Shown in pieces: positions 43,001-46,085 of a stretch of DNA of 64,000 bases (position 1 is its first letter; each line of letters opens with the position of its first letter). Below the pieces are notes generated by a model. The model was given only the letters and a program-made list of their open reading frames with translations, was not told the DNA's origin and ran no database searches. A program made the position numbers and the translations under genes. The DNA is from Maniola hyperantus (lineage: Eukaryota; Arthropoda; Insecta; Lepidoptera; Nymphalidae): assembly GCF_902806685.2 (NCBI RefSeq), contig NC_048556.1, forward strand, positions 4,712,001 to 4,776,000, read 5' to 3'.

Positions 43001-45198
43001 GAATGATCCGTGATTGAAGGCAAACCAACAAACAAACACATTTTTGCATTTATAATAAGGGTACTGATGGAGCCTGACAAGAAAATAGCGATTTTCTTTT
43101 TTATCATACTTGTTTGTATGGATTCCAGCTAATACAGGTTTTATGTGTGGTCACTATTTCGGAAAAAATCAAAAGCCAAAATCTTCAAAGCCCTTTTAAT
43201 CAACTTACAGTCAGTTATGGAAGGTTGTGGCGGCGGCGCTCTGAGGCTATCAGTAATCTCTTGTCGATGTTGCAAGATCTCTTCAATAAACTCAAACTTA
43301 TCAAAACCCAATAGCTCAAACAAGTCATTCTGTAGTTCGTCGTTCGTTCTCGGCGAATTCAGAAGAGTGATTATTGATTGTAATATATCCGTGCTTGATA
43401 TGCCAGTTGAGCTCCCATACAGTTCTTTTACTTTTGATTCTAACCAGACTTTGCTGAACTAAAACAAAATAAGGAATGGTGAAATGTATGAGCTGTGCTA
43501 GCCTAGTATAAGCTGTGATAGCCTAGCAGTTAAGACGTCCGCCTCCTAATCGGAGGTCGGGGGTTCGATCCCGGGCACGCACATCCAACTATTCGGAGTC
43601 ATGTTCGTTTCACACTCTGAAAACGTGTATAGTTTTTGAGAAAATAATTTTGAAGTGATAAAAATTCTCCTTTGAAGAGTAAAAACTCAAAATGTAAGAA
43701 ATCTTCTGTTTTAACTTACTCTAGAGAGCGGCTGTAAAGACGCAGCAATATTTTCTTTATTCGTAGTTTGATTGCTATATTTCATAGTGAAGTCTGTGAC
43801 GAAAGCGCTAGCCGTGGCTGGTTTCTTGGTTAACTTTGCTAATGGTTTCTTGGCCGGTTTGTATGGGATATAGTGACATTGTATGTTTTCACCCCATAGC
43901 TTAACGTTTTGTTTGGCCTCTTTTGTTTCTGTCTTGATGTATTCTTTTGTATCATCTGTTGCTAAGTTAGATATTTCTGTTACAATCTGAAAAAAAATCA
44001 ACCTTTAGGAGATACCAAATTTGTAGACCATTGTCTAGTAGAAAATAAATGGGCCATTCTCTAGGTATAATGAGAAAAAATGTAGTTACCGCGCAAATCT
44101 TAGTAGCAGTAGATGATGCAACATTTCCAAACATCTGTTTAAGCTGGGACAGATGTTTCAGCATAACAATATCTTGATCCAGGAACATTCGCAATGTGAA
44201 TACAGCAGCATCATCAATAACATCACTTGAAGCCTCTCCCGCGAGGAGTTTACATGCTTCTTTGAGCTGTTCCAGCAGATCCATGATGCTATTTGATGAT
44301 GGCTCATTCTCTATGATGTGGTTGGTAATGTCTGTGATAGTTTTGAACCTGAAAAGTCAACATATTCTGACAATAAAGTTTTGATAAAATAGCAAGACTG
44401 TGGTGCAAACTAGGACAGCGTCTCACGACAAGTTAATACTTAATAGTGATGTTGTGAGTGTTACTGGACACTGAATAGAGTGAGAAAGCAATTAGTTCGA
44501 TACTTCTTTTTCTTTTCTTCTCTATGGCTCTTTGAACTGCGGTTTTGTAGTCCCCAATAATTCCGCCAATGTCAATTCAGTGGAGATAATTCCGCCAATG
44601 TCAATTCAGTGTAACGTTGTAATTTGGTTCTTGAATTCCTTTTGTGAGACACTCATGACAACTCGAATTGTACTTCTCTACCTACCTTCTTCTTCTTCTT
44701 CCGTACCTTATCCCACGCGACGTGGGGTCGGCACAGCATGTCTTTTTCTTCCACTCACTTCTGTCATCCGTCAACGTATTATCCACCCCTTTTACACGCA
44801 TATCCTCTTTCACGCAATCTATCCACCTTTTCTTTGATCATCCTCTCCTTTTTTTTCCTTCCACATGCATATTTAACATTCTTCTAATGACATGGCTTTC
44901 TTCCCTCCGCATTATACGCCCATACCATGCCAGCCTATTAGCCCTCATCTTTTCTACCACTGGTGCTATTTTCAAACTTCCCCTTATAACTTCTCTACCT
45001 ACCTATACCTTTATAATATAAATGTTGTTAAACCACAAAATGAACCTAAAATCATTACATGAGTAGACCTTACCTTTGAAGGTTGCTTGGTAGTTTAACA
45101 ACAGCTATTTTCACATTGGGGTTAGGTTTGAGGCAACGTGGCTTGTCTAGCTGTGTGTGTGCCCGTAGCGCTCTCGTTATACGAGGCAATTCCAACAT
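9605..45198 (-). CDS. ASCC3: ASCC3, Ski2-like DNA/RNA helicase (complete gene, 38 coding exons)
   Basis: Thirty-eight exons total 6,537 nt, encoding 2,178 residues (human about 2,200). Every junction keeps frame and every intron is GT-AG. ASCC3 is the 3'-5' helicase of the ASCC complex: it unwinds DNA for alkylation repair with ALKBH3, and with ASCC2 and TRIP4 it splits collided ribosomes. The Drosophila counterpart is obelus. Layout: N-terminal ASCC-binding region 1 to about 450; helicase cassette 1 with APTGAGKT (492-499), DEVH (604-607), SATLPN (641-646) and QIFGRAGR (846-853), then a Sec63-type module; cassette 2 with APTGSGKT (1347-1354), DEIH (1451-1454), STALAN and QMMGRAGR (1683-1690), then a second Sec63-type module to the end. 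Both ATPase sites look intact. The start MLELPRITRALR matches the family's MALPRLTGALR. A polyadenylation signal lies at 9551-9556 (minus strand). Introns are swollen by transposons; the P-type element is in intron 29. Confidence 0.96.
10016..10211 (-). CDS. ASCC3: ASCC3 exon 37
   Basis: Encodes EYTFVIDMARRGG, then FPRNKNEGWFLTLG and ELHALKRV, the Ig-like beta domain of the second Sec63-type module. Acceptor TTTACAG, donor GTACAA. Confidence 0.93.
10313..10437 (-). mobile_element. SINE-B fragment
   Basis: Minus-strand match to the 3' half of the SINE at 42594-42775 (CCCGTTGCATTATTGTCGT, CCTAGCACAAGCTTAACG), inside intron 36. Confidence 0.55.
10482..10917 (+). repeat. 'GGGTTCCGTACCTCAAAAGG' interspersed repeat
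   Basis: About 430 bp, starting at TTTTAGGGTTCCGTACC and ending CGCGCTTGGCCAGTTTTTT. Other members lie at 11430-11836, 22979-23355, 33879-34306 and 41510-41873. I cannot assign it to a class. Confidence 0.7.
10976..11110 (-). CDS. ASCC3: ASCC3 exon 36
   Basis: Exactly 45 codons in phase 0: AICDLPTLDLKFHIRGLWFD to WLPLHADQ. Acceptor CAACAG, donor GTAAGA. Confidence 0.93.
11430..11836 (-). repeat. 'GGGTTCCGTACC' interspersed repeat
   Basis: Minus-strand member of the family at 10482-10917. With that copy it brackets exon 36 as an inverted pair. Confidence 0.7.
11875..12162 (-). CDS. ASCC3: ASCC3 exon 35
   Basis: Ninety-six codons in phase 0, AMIDASAENGWLAVCL to NQIGEIHR, helical part of the second Sec63-type module. 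Acceptor TTTCTAG, donor GTAAGT. Confidence 0.93.
12200..12300 (+). repeat. Fragment related to the 'GGGTTCCGTACC' repeat
   Basis: Begins TTTTAGGGTTCCGTACCC and keeps only the first ~100 bases. The rest of intron 34 to 13070 shows AT-rich sequence with no recognisable element. Confidence 0.45.
13072..13204. mobile_element. Fold-back MITE ('AAGGCTGAGAT' family)
   Basis: Termini AAGGTGAGATCTATAGAGCG and, inverted, GAGGCTGAGATCTATACAGC. A related longer element lies at 49384-49620 and a fragment near 55140-55175. It abuts the donor of exon 34. Confidence 0.6.
13209..13377 (-). CDS. ASCC3: ASCC3 exon 34
   Basis: ELSQQCRLPVDSLTLD, then KAFLLLQAHLSRLPLP and DTKSVLDQTIRIIQ, a highly conserved Sec63-module segment. 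Donor GTAAGT is only a few bases from the MITE at 13072-13204. Confidence 0.95.
13447..13652 (+). mobile_element. Helitron-like repeat, family L1
   Basis: Starts TCCATACTAATATTATAAAT and ends GGGCATCAGCTAGT after the ACGAAGT hairpin. An L2 element follows it directly. Confidence 0.7.
13653..13870 (+). mobile_element. Helitron-like repeat, family L2
   Basis: Begins TCTTAAATATATAAAAGG, holds the GACTGACTGA tract, and ends GAGCATAAGCTAG. It starts at the 3' terminus of the L1 copy before it. Confidence 0.7.
13895..14213 (-). mobile_element. SINE-A, full length
   Basis: tRNA-derived SINE on the minus strand: the (ATC)n tail is at the left and the tRNA-like head (B box GGTTCGATCCC-like, AGCTGTGATAGG) at the right. 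Confidence 0.8.
14245..14435 (-). CDS. ASCC3: ASCC3 exon 33
   Basis: DQRTIHCTWMGRIASYYYLS to LPVRHNEDILNG. The motif GRIASYYYL is a hallmark of Sec63-type modules. Confidence 0.95.
14458..15035. mobile_element. Nested copies of the 'GGCCCCRATTCT' MITE
   Basis: A MITE at 14647-15035 (GGCCCCAATTCTCTAGTC to GTGCTCAGAATTAGCCCC) lies next to an inverted partial copy at 14458-14570 that is broken by a Helitron tail ending GGGCATCAGCTAGT at 14592. Full copies are at 26028-26308 and 31956-32246. Confidence 0.6.
15118..15308 (-). CDS. ASCC3: ASCC3 exon 32
   Basis: TVQTKQDILDYMTWTYFFRR to ALSNANCLEIEE. The YMTWTYFFRRL stretch is typical of the winged-helix region behind cassette 2. Confidence 0.95.
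15349..15661 (-). mobile_element. SINE-A, full length
   Basis: Second minus-strand tRNA-derived SINE in this gene, with the same termini as 13895-14213. Confidence 0.8.
15830..15936 (+). mobile_element. Helitron-like L1, 3' part
   Basis: Keeps TTTTTATCCCGGAAAATTAA through GGGCATCATCTAG. The 3' hairpin is disrupted by extra bases (GACATAATAGAAGCG), so it is decayed. Confidence 0.55.
15978..16072. repeat. (CA)n microsatellite
   Basis: About 95 bp of CA dinucleotides with an internal CGCA block, in ASCC3 intron 31. Confidence 0.9.
16118..16259 (-). CDS. ASCC3: ASCC3 exon 31
   Basis: YDNEGVAVVLVHDQKKNFYK to VLADHLNAEIVAG, after the GRAGRPQ motif of cassette 2. Confidence 0.95.
16366..16797. 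repeat. Interspersed repeat with inverted ends
   Basis: Begins AAAACCGGCCAAGTGCGTGG then AGGGTTCCGTAG, and ends CTACGGAACCCTAAAA. It is related in its ends, not its middle, to the 10482-10917 family. Confidence 0.5.
16950..17165 (+). mobile_element. LINE 3' end (Jockey/CR1-like reverse transcriptase C-terminus)
   Basis: Reads WNQLPPAVFPLDFNMGLFKG then RINKFLKGQQRIG, a common C-terminal signature of lepidopteran non-LTR reverse transcriptases. A tail GGAGACCCGTCTGCTCATTT follows, which recurs as a fragment at 33822-33872. It is 5' truncated. Confidence 0.7.
17186..17344 (-). CDS. ASCC3: ASCC3 exon 30 (cassette 2 motifs IVa-VI)
   Basis: Fifty-three codons in phase 0: ILICTATLAWGVNFPAHLVV, then ITDVLQMMGRAGRPQ. 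The two arginines of motif VI are present. Confidence 0.96.
17400..17680. repeat. AT-rich LINE-tail-like repeat
   Basis: A (AAAT)n run is followed by TTTATTCATAAGAATGCAGG and AT-rich sequence like the 3' tails of lepidopteran LINEs. Similar text is at 32600-32840. No coding part remains. Confidence 0.4.
17695..17850. mobile_element. GC-rich fold-back MITE ('GTACGCGACAGG' family)
   Basis: Inverted halves GAGATGGCAATCGG and CCGATTGTCATTTCAACC enclose a GC-rich centre; it ends TGTCGCGTACTATA. Other members are at 34998-35150, 37240-37310 (half) and 47510-47668. Confidence 0.6.
18668..19851 (+). pseudogene. THAP-domain gene of the P-type element, frame broken
   Basis: Exon 1 (18668-18745; donor GGTAAGT) gives CYCSVLECKNDSRRKN, with C-x4-C. 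Exon 2 (19071 to about 19249; acceptor TTTTTAG) gives FPKDASIKEKWIDATG and MICSEHF, completing the C2CH set. The frame is interrupted twice, each time by what looks like one extra T: directly after the only suitable ATG (18668-18670), and in a run of seven T near 19172, beyond which the next frame reads GYRYTKPTALPSM, the expected end of a THAP domain. A third open exon (19671-19851) encodes a short polar tail ending ETPVS and a stop, with AATAAA soon after; its junction phase is uncertain. Either a pseudogene or two assembly errors in T-runs. Confidence 0.65.
19437..19640 (-). mobile_element. Helitron-like L1 inserted in the P-type element
   Basis: CTAGATGATGCCCGCGAC at the left and ATTAGTACGGA at the right mark a complete minus-strand L1 copy, sitting in the intron before the third THAP exon. 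Confidence 0.7.
20574..20790 (-). CDS. ASCC3: ASCC3 exon 29
   Basis: LTALDLIAYLAAEDNPKQWL to GIGIHHAGLHEKDR and ELFINQKIQ, motif IV and HHAGL region of cassette 2. Donor GTTAGT lies 118 bp from the P-type element. Confidence 0.95.
20825..20945. repeat. 'GCGGATGCGGATG'-type repeat
   Basis: Inverted and direct short copies of ATCCGCATCC/GGATGTAATTGCGGATG. A larger relative is at 59405-59690. Confidence 0.45.
20983..21213 (-). mobile_element. Helitron-like repeat, family L2
   Basis: CTAGCTTATGCTCGCGACTT at the left; TCAGTCAGTCAG tract and TTTTCCTTTTATATG at the right. Confidence 0.7.
21215..21415 (+). mobile_element. LINE 3' end with (GAT)n tail
   Basis: Reads VLEWRPRTGRRSVGRPP-like in pieces (frame shifts present), then VAGSRRIQAAQNRGVWKSL and YVQKWTSIG before a GATGATGATGATG tail. 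This is the C-terminus of an abundant lepidopteran reverse transcriptase, 5' truncated. Other copies are at 27430-27665, 47745-48118 and 60680-60990. Confidence 0.75.
21471..21607 (-). CDS. ASCC3: ASCC3 exon 28
   Basis: VHISGHPGRHYCPRMLSMNK to ALVFVSSRRQTR, including motif IV of cassette 2. GC-rich compared with its flanks. It is squeezed between a LINE end and an L1 repeat. Confidence 0.95.
21640..21859 (+). mobile_element. Helitron-like repeat, family L1
   Basis: AATATTATAAATGTGAAAGTG to CGGGCATCAGCTAGT. Confidence 0.7.
22333..22486 (-). CDS. ASCC3: ASCC3 exon 27 (cassette 2 motif III)
   Basis: TNFIESHTSRRLRIIGLSTA then LANAKDLANWLNIGEMGLYN and SVRPVPLE. GLSTALANA is motif III of the second cassette. 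Confidence 0.96.
22768..22925. mobile_element. Palindromic MITE ('ACACAATCTCTAAACTAAAC')
   Basis: Left CACAATCTCTAAACTAAAC and right GTTTAGTTTAAAGATTGTG are inverted. A close copy is at 46211-46372 and a half copy at 25252-25310. Confidence 0.65.
22979..23355 (-). repeat. 'GGGTTCCGTACC' interspersed repeat
   Basis: Minus-strand member; ends GAGGTACGGATCCCTAAAAA immediately before exon 26. Confidence 0.65.
23389..23578 (-). CDS. ASCC3: ASCC3 exon 26 (cassette 2 DEIH box)
   Basis: DVSPDIRAIRNSQVIVTTPE then KWDGISRSW and LIVIDEIHLLGEDRGP. Motif II is DEIH, normal for cassette 2. Confidence 0.97.
23628..23985 (-). mobile_element. Helitron-like L3 copy and flanking repeat debris
   Basis: CTAGCTGACCCGCCCCGGTT at the left is the family L3 terminus. 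The segment continues with pieces like family L2 and ends with ACCGACTTCAAAAAAAGGAG, a common lepidopteran repeat tail. Confidence 0.5.
24362..24464 (-). CDS. ASCC3: ASCC3 exon 25 (cassette 2 motif Ia)
   Basis: IVYIAPLKALVKERIKDWKV to LGKNVVELTG. Confidence 0.95.
24811..24992 (-). mobile_element. Helitron-like L1, decayed
   Basis: Starts CTAGCTGATGTCCATTAAAA and ends CGCATTTATAATATCC. It has lost the hairpin region after CTAGCTGATG. Confidence 0.55.
25010..25230 (-). CDS. ASCC3: ASCC3 exon 24 (cassette 2 Walker A)
   Basis: LLELQPLPVTALNNPSYEML, then FNPIQTQIFHCLYHTDNNVL and GAPTGSGKT. The Q motif (NPIQTQ) and Walker A lysine are intact. Confidence 0.97.
25518..25594 (-). CDS. ASCC3: ASCC3 exon 23
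   Basis: Short 77-nt exon: WLGSESVLALTFQHLILPET then HPPHT, matching the linker before cassette 2. Confidence 0.95.
25632..25826. mobile_element. MITE with 30-bp inverted repeats
   Basis: TTCGCTAACTCAGTGTCTAA at the left and its inverse TTAGACACTGAGTTAGCGAA-like at the right, extended by CTGAATGATAG on both sides; about 195 bp. Confidence 0.7.
26028..26308. mobile_element. 'GGCCCCRATTCT' MITE
   Basis: GGTGCTAATTCTGTAGTCTT to GTGCTCAGAATCAGTACC, about 280 bp, matching 31956-32246. Confidence 0.65.
26337..26428 (-). CDS. ASCC3: ASCC3 exon 22
   Basis: VITNEPQELIITIPISEPLP then PQYYVRATSER, end of the first Sec63-type module. Confidence 0.95.
26518..26692 (+). mobile_element. Helitron-like repeat, family L3
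   Basis: AGTATAAAATAAAGTCGCTT to GCCGGGGCAGGTCGCTAGT. A minus-strand copy is at 62662-62822. Confidence 0.6.
27030..27195. mobile_element. Repeat shared with 38665-38812
   Basis: TGTGATTGGCTGAATTTAAA and AGCCAATCAATGGTGATTGC match TCTGATTGGCTGAATTTGTG and AACCAATCAGAGATGATTGC at 38.7 kb. The arms GATTGGCT/AGCCAATC are inverted. Confidence 0.5.
27227..27338 (-). CDS. ASCC3: ASCC3 exon 21
   Basis: WNDKYHGKAPEAFWIWVEDP then DIMYYHEYFLITKKQ. Confidence 0.95.
27430..27665 (-). mobile_element. LINE 3' end, decayed
   Basis: Minus strand reads IRRRTRVTDTG, later VGRPQARWRDDIKR, with several stops. Same reverse-transcriptase C-terminus as at 21215 and 47745. Confidence 0.6.
27834..27975 (-). CDS. 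ASCC3: ASCC3 exon 20
   Basis: DLIRNPKAARHLKKCADEFP to EASLHPITRTVLRIRL. Confidence 0.95.
28512..28640. mobile_element. Long-arm fold-back MITE
   Basis: Two arms of about 60 bp (28512-28571 and 28580-28640) around a short loop, starting TATAGTCGACGCATTTTAAA and ending in its inverse. The arms differ at only a few positions, so it is a young or conserved palindrome. Confidence 0.75.
28745..28970 (-). CDS. ASCC3: ASCC3 exon 19
   Basis: NAVRIVRALFEITLRKNNAY to IRDMDWKELG. RIVRALFEI is characteristic of the Sec63-type module. Confidence 0.95.
29018..29213 (+). mobile_element. Helitron-like repeat, family L1
   Basis: TATATTATAACTGCGAAAGT to CGGGAATCATCTAGT. Confidence 0.65.
29365..29490 (+). mobile_element. 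SINE-B, 5' truncated
   Basis: CCCACCCGTTGCACTATTGT, CCTAGCACAAGCTTTGG and GGCTAATATTCTTTAAAA match the 3' part of 42594-42775. Confidence 0.65.
29592..29768 (-). CDS. ASCC3: ASCC3 exon 18
   Basis: Fifty-nine codons: LRKEELTELWNLKDQYCELR to HILLQTYLSRGRVNISSL and SDLNYISQ. Confidence 0.95.
29840..30195. repeat. Minisatellite, 116-bp unit
   Basis: About three direct copies of a 116-bp unit containing GAATTGCTTTTTCTCAACTC and TTTCTCGGGTTTGGATTTGT. The two central copies (from 29928 and 30044) are nearly identical. Short open frames here are produced by the repeat. Confidence 0.85.
30490..30626 (-). CDS. ASCC3: ASCC3 exon 17
   Basis: DLGRTASHYYITWETMEVFN to EMLTRCSDFQQLK. GRTASHYY is the Sec63-module signature of cassette 1. 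Confidence 0.96.
30768..31080 (+). mobile_element. SINE-A, full length
   Basis: tRNA-like head GCTGGTATAGCCTAGTGCTT with B box GGTTCGATCCC, ending GGGTTGATCATGATGAT. Confidence 0.8.
31198..31342 (-). CDS. ASCC3: ASCC3 exon 16
   Basis: VYGLTYTDTFEEPMLETKRR to MLRYNERTGDLNVTG. Confidence 0.95.
31366..31806. mobile_element. Two adjoining MITE-like repeats rich in ATCCG/CGGAT
   Basis: The first (31366-31499) has ends AAGGGCATTTGTGCACTC and, inverted, TAAGGGCGTTTGTACATTC. The second (about 31495-31806) is bounded by CCCTTAGAGCGATTACTC and GCGTAAGGGCTCTT and carries many ATCCGAATCCGTGA-type motifs. Confidence 0.45.
31956..32246. mobile_element. 'GGCCCCRATTCT' MITE
   Basis: GGCCCCGATTCTCTAGTCTC to GTGCTTAGAATCGGTGCC; the best-preserved copy here, with inverted ends. 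Confidence 0.7.
32384..32473 (-). CDS. ASCC3: ASCC3 exon 15
   Basis: Thirty codons in phase 0: VALGTVTNIDEAVEWLSYTY then LFVRMRINPQ. Confidence 0.96.
32842..33053 (+). mobile_element. Helitron-like repeat, family L2
   Basis: AAAGGAAAAGGTGACTGACTG to GAGCATAAGCTAGT. Confidence 0.7.
33159..33230 (-). pseudogene. Partial duplicate of ASCC3 exon 14 (motif VI)
   Basis: This intronic stretch copies 33369-33447 of exon 14. The best 36 bases (AATGCCAGTGCCAGA onwards) differ at two positions. It reads TGKSGRPQIDTSGTGIVI in place of FGRAGRPQFDTSGTGIII, so the first motif VI arginine is lysine. It reads in frame from exon 14 through the intron without a stop, but has no clear splice sites of its own. 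Confidence 0.75.
33264..33488 (-). CDS. ASCC3: ASCC3 exon 14 (cassette 1 motif VI)
   Basis: Seventy-five codons: GTEIYDQSHGTFVDLSILDV, QIFGRAGRPQFDTSGTG, and FINLLADNLNAE. A partial copy lies at 33159-33230. Confidence 0.96.
33575..33678. mobile_element. Fold-back MITE, same family as 5417-5541
   Basis: CACGCGCTAATTTTACTC and inverted GTTAAAATGGCGCGTGA ends. Confidence 0.5.
33707..33812 (-). CDS. ASCC3: ASCC3 exon 13
   Basis: NMVEKYFAEGYIKVLVCTST then LAWGVNLPAHGVIIR, motifs IVa-V of cassette 1. Confidence 0.96.
33879..34306 (-). repeat. 'GGGTTCCGTACC' interspersed repeat
   Basis: Complete minus-strand copy from AAAACCGGCCAAGTGCGAGT to GTACGGAACCCTAAAAA. It appears inserted in a LINE-tail fragment (33822-33872). 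Confidence 0.7.
34324..34607 (-). CDS. ASCC3: ASCC3 exon 12
   Basis: IQMMNEICYDKAIEMVQKGH, QVMVFVHARNAT (motif IV), and FACHHAGMLRSDR. Confidence 0.96.
34672..34990 (+). mobile_element. SINE-A, full length
   Basis: Best-preserved plus-strand copy: AGCAGTGATAGCCTAGTGG, B box GGTTCGATCCC, body, and a GATGATGATGATGATG tail. The head resembles a tRNA with anticodon-loop CTTCTAA. Confidence 0.85.
34998..35150. mobile_element. GC-rich fold-back MITE ('GTACGCGACAGG' family)
   Basis: GGTTGAGATGGTGATCGGGG and inverted CCCCGATTGCCATCTTGACC around a GC-rich loop, ending TGTCGCGTACTATG. Confidence 0.6.
35773..35899 (-). CDS. ASCC3: ASCC3 exon 11
   Basis: FLRVNPNVGLYFFDSRFRPV then PLEQQFIGVKDV. Its donor (CAG|GTCTTT) is the weakest in the gene, but the frame and homology on both sides support it. 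Confidence 0.93.
35985..36207 (+). mobile_element. Helitron-like repeat, family L1
   Basis: TTACTATAATTGCGAAAGTA to ACGGGCGTCAGCTAGT. Confidence 0.6.
36405..36530 (-). pseudogene. Partial duplicate A of ASCC3 exon 10 3' end
   Basis: TCTCACCTGGCAACGTCAAG and GGTAATGTAGCAG repeat the exon 10 donor end (36912-36990) with more changes than duplicate B. The GTTGCCAG|GTGAGAATGA donor is intact. Confidence 0.7.
36534..36694 (+). mobile_element. 161-bp MITE ('AGTCCCGCAAATTGC')
   Basis: Inverted ends AGTCCCGCAAATTGCTATTG and AGTCCCACAAATTGCTAATG, flanked on both sides by TATA. Other copies: 39761-39913 (reverse) and 61299-61459. Confidence 0.75.
36704..36863 (-). pseudogene. Partial duplicate B of ASCC3 exon 10 3' end
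   Basis: A 160-bp unit whose start (GCAGTTACATCGCAAAATAA) recurs at 36864 just before the true exon end. On the minus strand it keeps VGLSATLPNYIDVA (motif III) and the intact donor, but has no acceptor and only the last ~75 nt of the exon. Confidence 0.8.
36917..37103 (-). CDS. ASCC3: ASCC3 exon 10 (cassette 1 DEVH box, motif III)
   Basis: DTELASIVKLLIIDEVHLLH, then RTLRQVESTQNMIRIVGLSA and TLPNYIDVAR. Partial copies of its donor end follow in intron 10. Confidence 0.97.
37240..37310. mobile_element. Half copy of the 'GTACGCGACAGG' MITE
   Basis: AAGCGACAGGTCAAGGTAGC to CGCACGTCACCCGCGC. Confidence 0.5.
37632..37850 (+). mobile_element. Helitron-like L1, decayed 3' end
   Basis: TAATATTATACATGTGAAAG to GAAGTCGCGGGCATCACCTTG; the CTAG terminus is mutated. 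Confidence 0.6.
37866..38058 (-). CDS. ASCC3: ASCC3 exon 9 (cassette 1 motif Ia-Ic)
   Basis: IIYIAPMKALASEMTASFGK, VKELTGDMKLTK and MIVTTPEKWDVVTRKGA. Confidence 0.96.
38200..38675 (-). other. Intronic open frame with a T-P tandem repeat, origin unknown
   Basis: A 122-codon frame (38307-38675) lies in ASCC3 intron 8. Its middle has four imperfect repeats of about 7-9 residues on the pattern (D/E)-x-T-P: LDMTPQSL, EMTPNST, DITPYPP, DLTPNII. Around it is GC-rich DNA unlike the AT-rich neighbourhood. Downstream text (38200-38300) stays GC-rich and could extend it through a stop. It may be a piece of a retroelement ORF; I cannot name it. Confidence 0.35.
38665..38812. mobile_element. Repeat shared with 27030-27195
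   Basis: ATTCTGATTGGCTGAATTTG-type left and AACCAATCAGAGATGATTGC right; short inverted arms. Confidence 0.5.
39017..39325 (+). mobile_element. SINE-A
   Basis: AGCTGTGGTAGCCTAGTGG to GATGGGTTGATCATGA; the tail is short. Confidence 0.8.
39525..39725 (-). CDS. ASCC3: ASCC3 exon 8 (cassette 1 Walker A)
   Basis: Sixty-seven codons: IGQMAFENIKELNRIQSVVF, AYNTNENLLICAPTGAGKTN. The Q motif glutamine and Walker A lysine are present. Confidence 0.97.
39761..39913 (-). mobile_element. 'AGTCCCGCAAATTGC' MITE
   Basis: Reverse-oriented copy of 36534-36694, 36 bp upstream of exon 8 in the gene's direction. Confidence 0.7.
40119..40264 (-). CDS. ASCC3: ASCC3 exon 7
   Basis: FVSGLKLTLPENAARKDTKE then YEEVVIPKNE and RVPISSLDE, the strap just before cassette 1. 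Confidence 0.93.
40748..40967 (-). mobile_element. Helitron-like repeat, family L2
   Basis: CTAGCTTATGCTCGCGACTT to CAGTCAGTCAGTCACC. Confidence 0.7.
41022..41210. mobile_element. MITE with 'AGTACAGTACSCGGCC' ends
   Basis: GTACAGTACCCGGCCAAAAG and inverted AGTACAGTACGCGGCCGAAA; contains GACAGAGACAACG. A second copy is at 62345-62580. Confidence 0.65.
41273..41418 (-). CDS. ASCC3: ASCC3 exon 6
   Basis: NAALSKPVVPFSTTKSNVDP then VQYPNVFDSS. The PNVFDS phrase matches the family's PHVYDS. Confidence 0.88.
41510..41873 (+). repeat. 'GGGTTCCGTACC' interspersed repeat, decayed
   Basis: AGGGTTCCGTACCTCAAAAG to GACTGGCACTTGACTGGGTT. Confidence 0.6.
41922..42231 (+). mobile_element. SINE-A, full length
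   Basis: AAGCAGTGATAGCCTAGTGG to GGGTTGATCATGATGATT, ending 66 bp from exon 5. Confidence 0.8.
42297..42477 (-). CDS. ASCC3: ASCC3 exon 5
   Basis: AALLPENKMPQYLCQVSVQS then GQEKMIAKLVRKEEKKAKTK, a highly charged coiled region typical of the ASCC3 N-terminal part. Confidence 0.9.
42594..42775 (+). mobile_element. SINE-B, full length
   Basis: A second tRNA-derived SINE: head GCGTCGATAGCTCAACGG (A box), CGCCGGTTCAAACCC (B box), then CCTAGCACAAGCTT and a GCTAATATTCTTT tail. Shorter copies are at 10313-10437 and 29365-29490. Confidence 0.75.
42837..43068 (-). mobile_element. Helitron-like repeat, family L1
   Basis: AGCTGATGCCCGCGGCTTTG to TTTATAATAAGGGTACTGATGG. Confidence 0.6.
43209..43458 (-). 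CDS. ASCC3: ASCC3 exon 4
   Basis: FSKVWLESKVKELYGSSTGI then DELQNDLFELLGFDKFEFIE and ILQHRQEI. DELQ-(D/N)-(E/D)LFELLG is a conserved ASCC3 N-terminal phrase. Confidence 0.95.
43511..43610 (+). mobile_element. SINE-A, 5' head only
   Basis: AGCTGTGATAGCCTAGCAG with B box GGTTCGATCCC; cut after about 100 bp. Confidence 0.7.
43720..43986 (-). CDS. ASCC3: ASCC3 exon 3
   Basis: Eighty-nine codons: IVTEISNLATDDTKEYIKTE, WGENIQCHYIPYKPAKK, IAASLQPLSR. Less conserved N-terminal region; placed by phase and position. Confidence 0.88.
44090..44348 (-). CDS. ASCC3: ASCC3 exon 2
   Basis: FKTITDITNHIIENEPSSNS then AAVFTLRMFLDQ and LKQMFGNVASSTAT. The KQMFG phrase matches ASCC3. Confidence 0.92.
44685..44950 (-). 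mobile_element. LINE 3' end (reverse transcriptase C-terminus)
   Basis: Minus strand reads RLAWYGRIMRREESHVIRRM, RWIDCVKEDMRVKGVDNTL and EWKKKTCCADPTSRG, followed by GAAGAAGAAGAAG. One in-frame stop interrupts an expected arginine codon. It lies in ASCC3 intron 1. Confidence 0.75.
45074..45198 (-). CDS. ASCC3: ASCC3 exon 1 (start codon)
   Basis: ATG at 45196-45198, in context AAAATG, then LELPRITRALRAHTQLDKPR. The TTTTGTAG just upstream looks like an acceptor, so a 5' UTR intron probably precedes it. Confidence 0.93.
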
Positions 45199-46034
45199 TT
45201 TAACTGTCTACAAAATCAAATGATGTATATTATATTTATGTAGAAATACACTATTTAATGATCTCTTTTAATACATATTAAAGGAGAAATTGACTAACAT
45301 AAATCTCAAACTGTTGTCGAGTTTGGATGCAGTGTAGGTTTAAACTACCTACAAACTTGAGATTATACATGTAGGTTCTCTCTACAAAACCTAAATCCAC
45401 ACGTATAAGTTACAGGCATTATTATAGTATTATATAAAAGTAAAAACTGGTTGACTGACTTCTATTCTGAAAATTCAGTTCCTCCCTTGTGACCAGTTGG
45501 TCTAGACACTTCATGTTTTTACATGTTATTTGTCTATATAAATAGAGCCCAACTAAGGAAAATTTTTAAGATGTTCCATCCTTGCCAAGACAGGGCAGTA
45601 TAGCTGGTTTGTCATATTATAATGCTTGTATAGTAAGTATACAAAACATACCGTTACCTTATACCCCTACCTATACCTTATATACCTGGTAGTTACCTTT
45701 ATTAGTGTGAAGAATATATAATAATGTAACAAGGTAAGACTGGCTGAGTCCAATGTCTACATTAGGGCTCTCTGTGCTATAGATAAACATTTAACTGCCG
45801 AATATTAGATTATTAAAAAAAACTTAACACAAAATTACACCCTCACACTTTAGATAATAATCTGCCAGTTGATTAACACAACATTTTAGAATAATGATCC
45901 TAATGATTACCTATAAATAAGGGGCTATCTCACAAATAAATTCACGCCGGTTTATCTTCAAATCTAGGTCTGAATAACAAAAAAAGTTTTTGAGTTTGGC
46001 AATATGGTGAAATACCTAAAAAATTTAAACTTAC

Positions 46035-46085
46035 TCGTTTCCAAGACTTTAAATTGGCGTTTTGAACTCCATCAATGATAAGAAA
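46035..46085 (-). other. Possible ASCC3 5' UTR exon
   Basis: On the minus strand GGAAACGA|GTAAGTTT forms a strong donor at 46035, in the right orientation to join the acceptor at 45207-45209. The upstream limit and promoter are not visible. Confidence 0.3.

Noticed and set aside
44668..45021. 117-codon plus-strand frame
   Set aside because: Antisense of a LINE reverse-transcriptase end.
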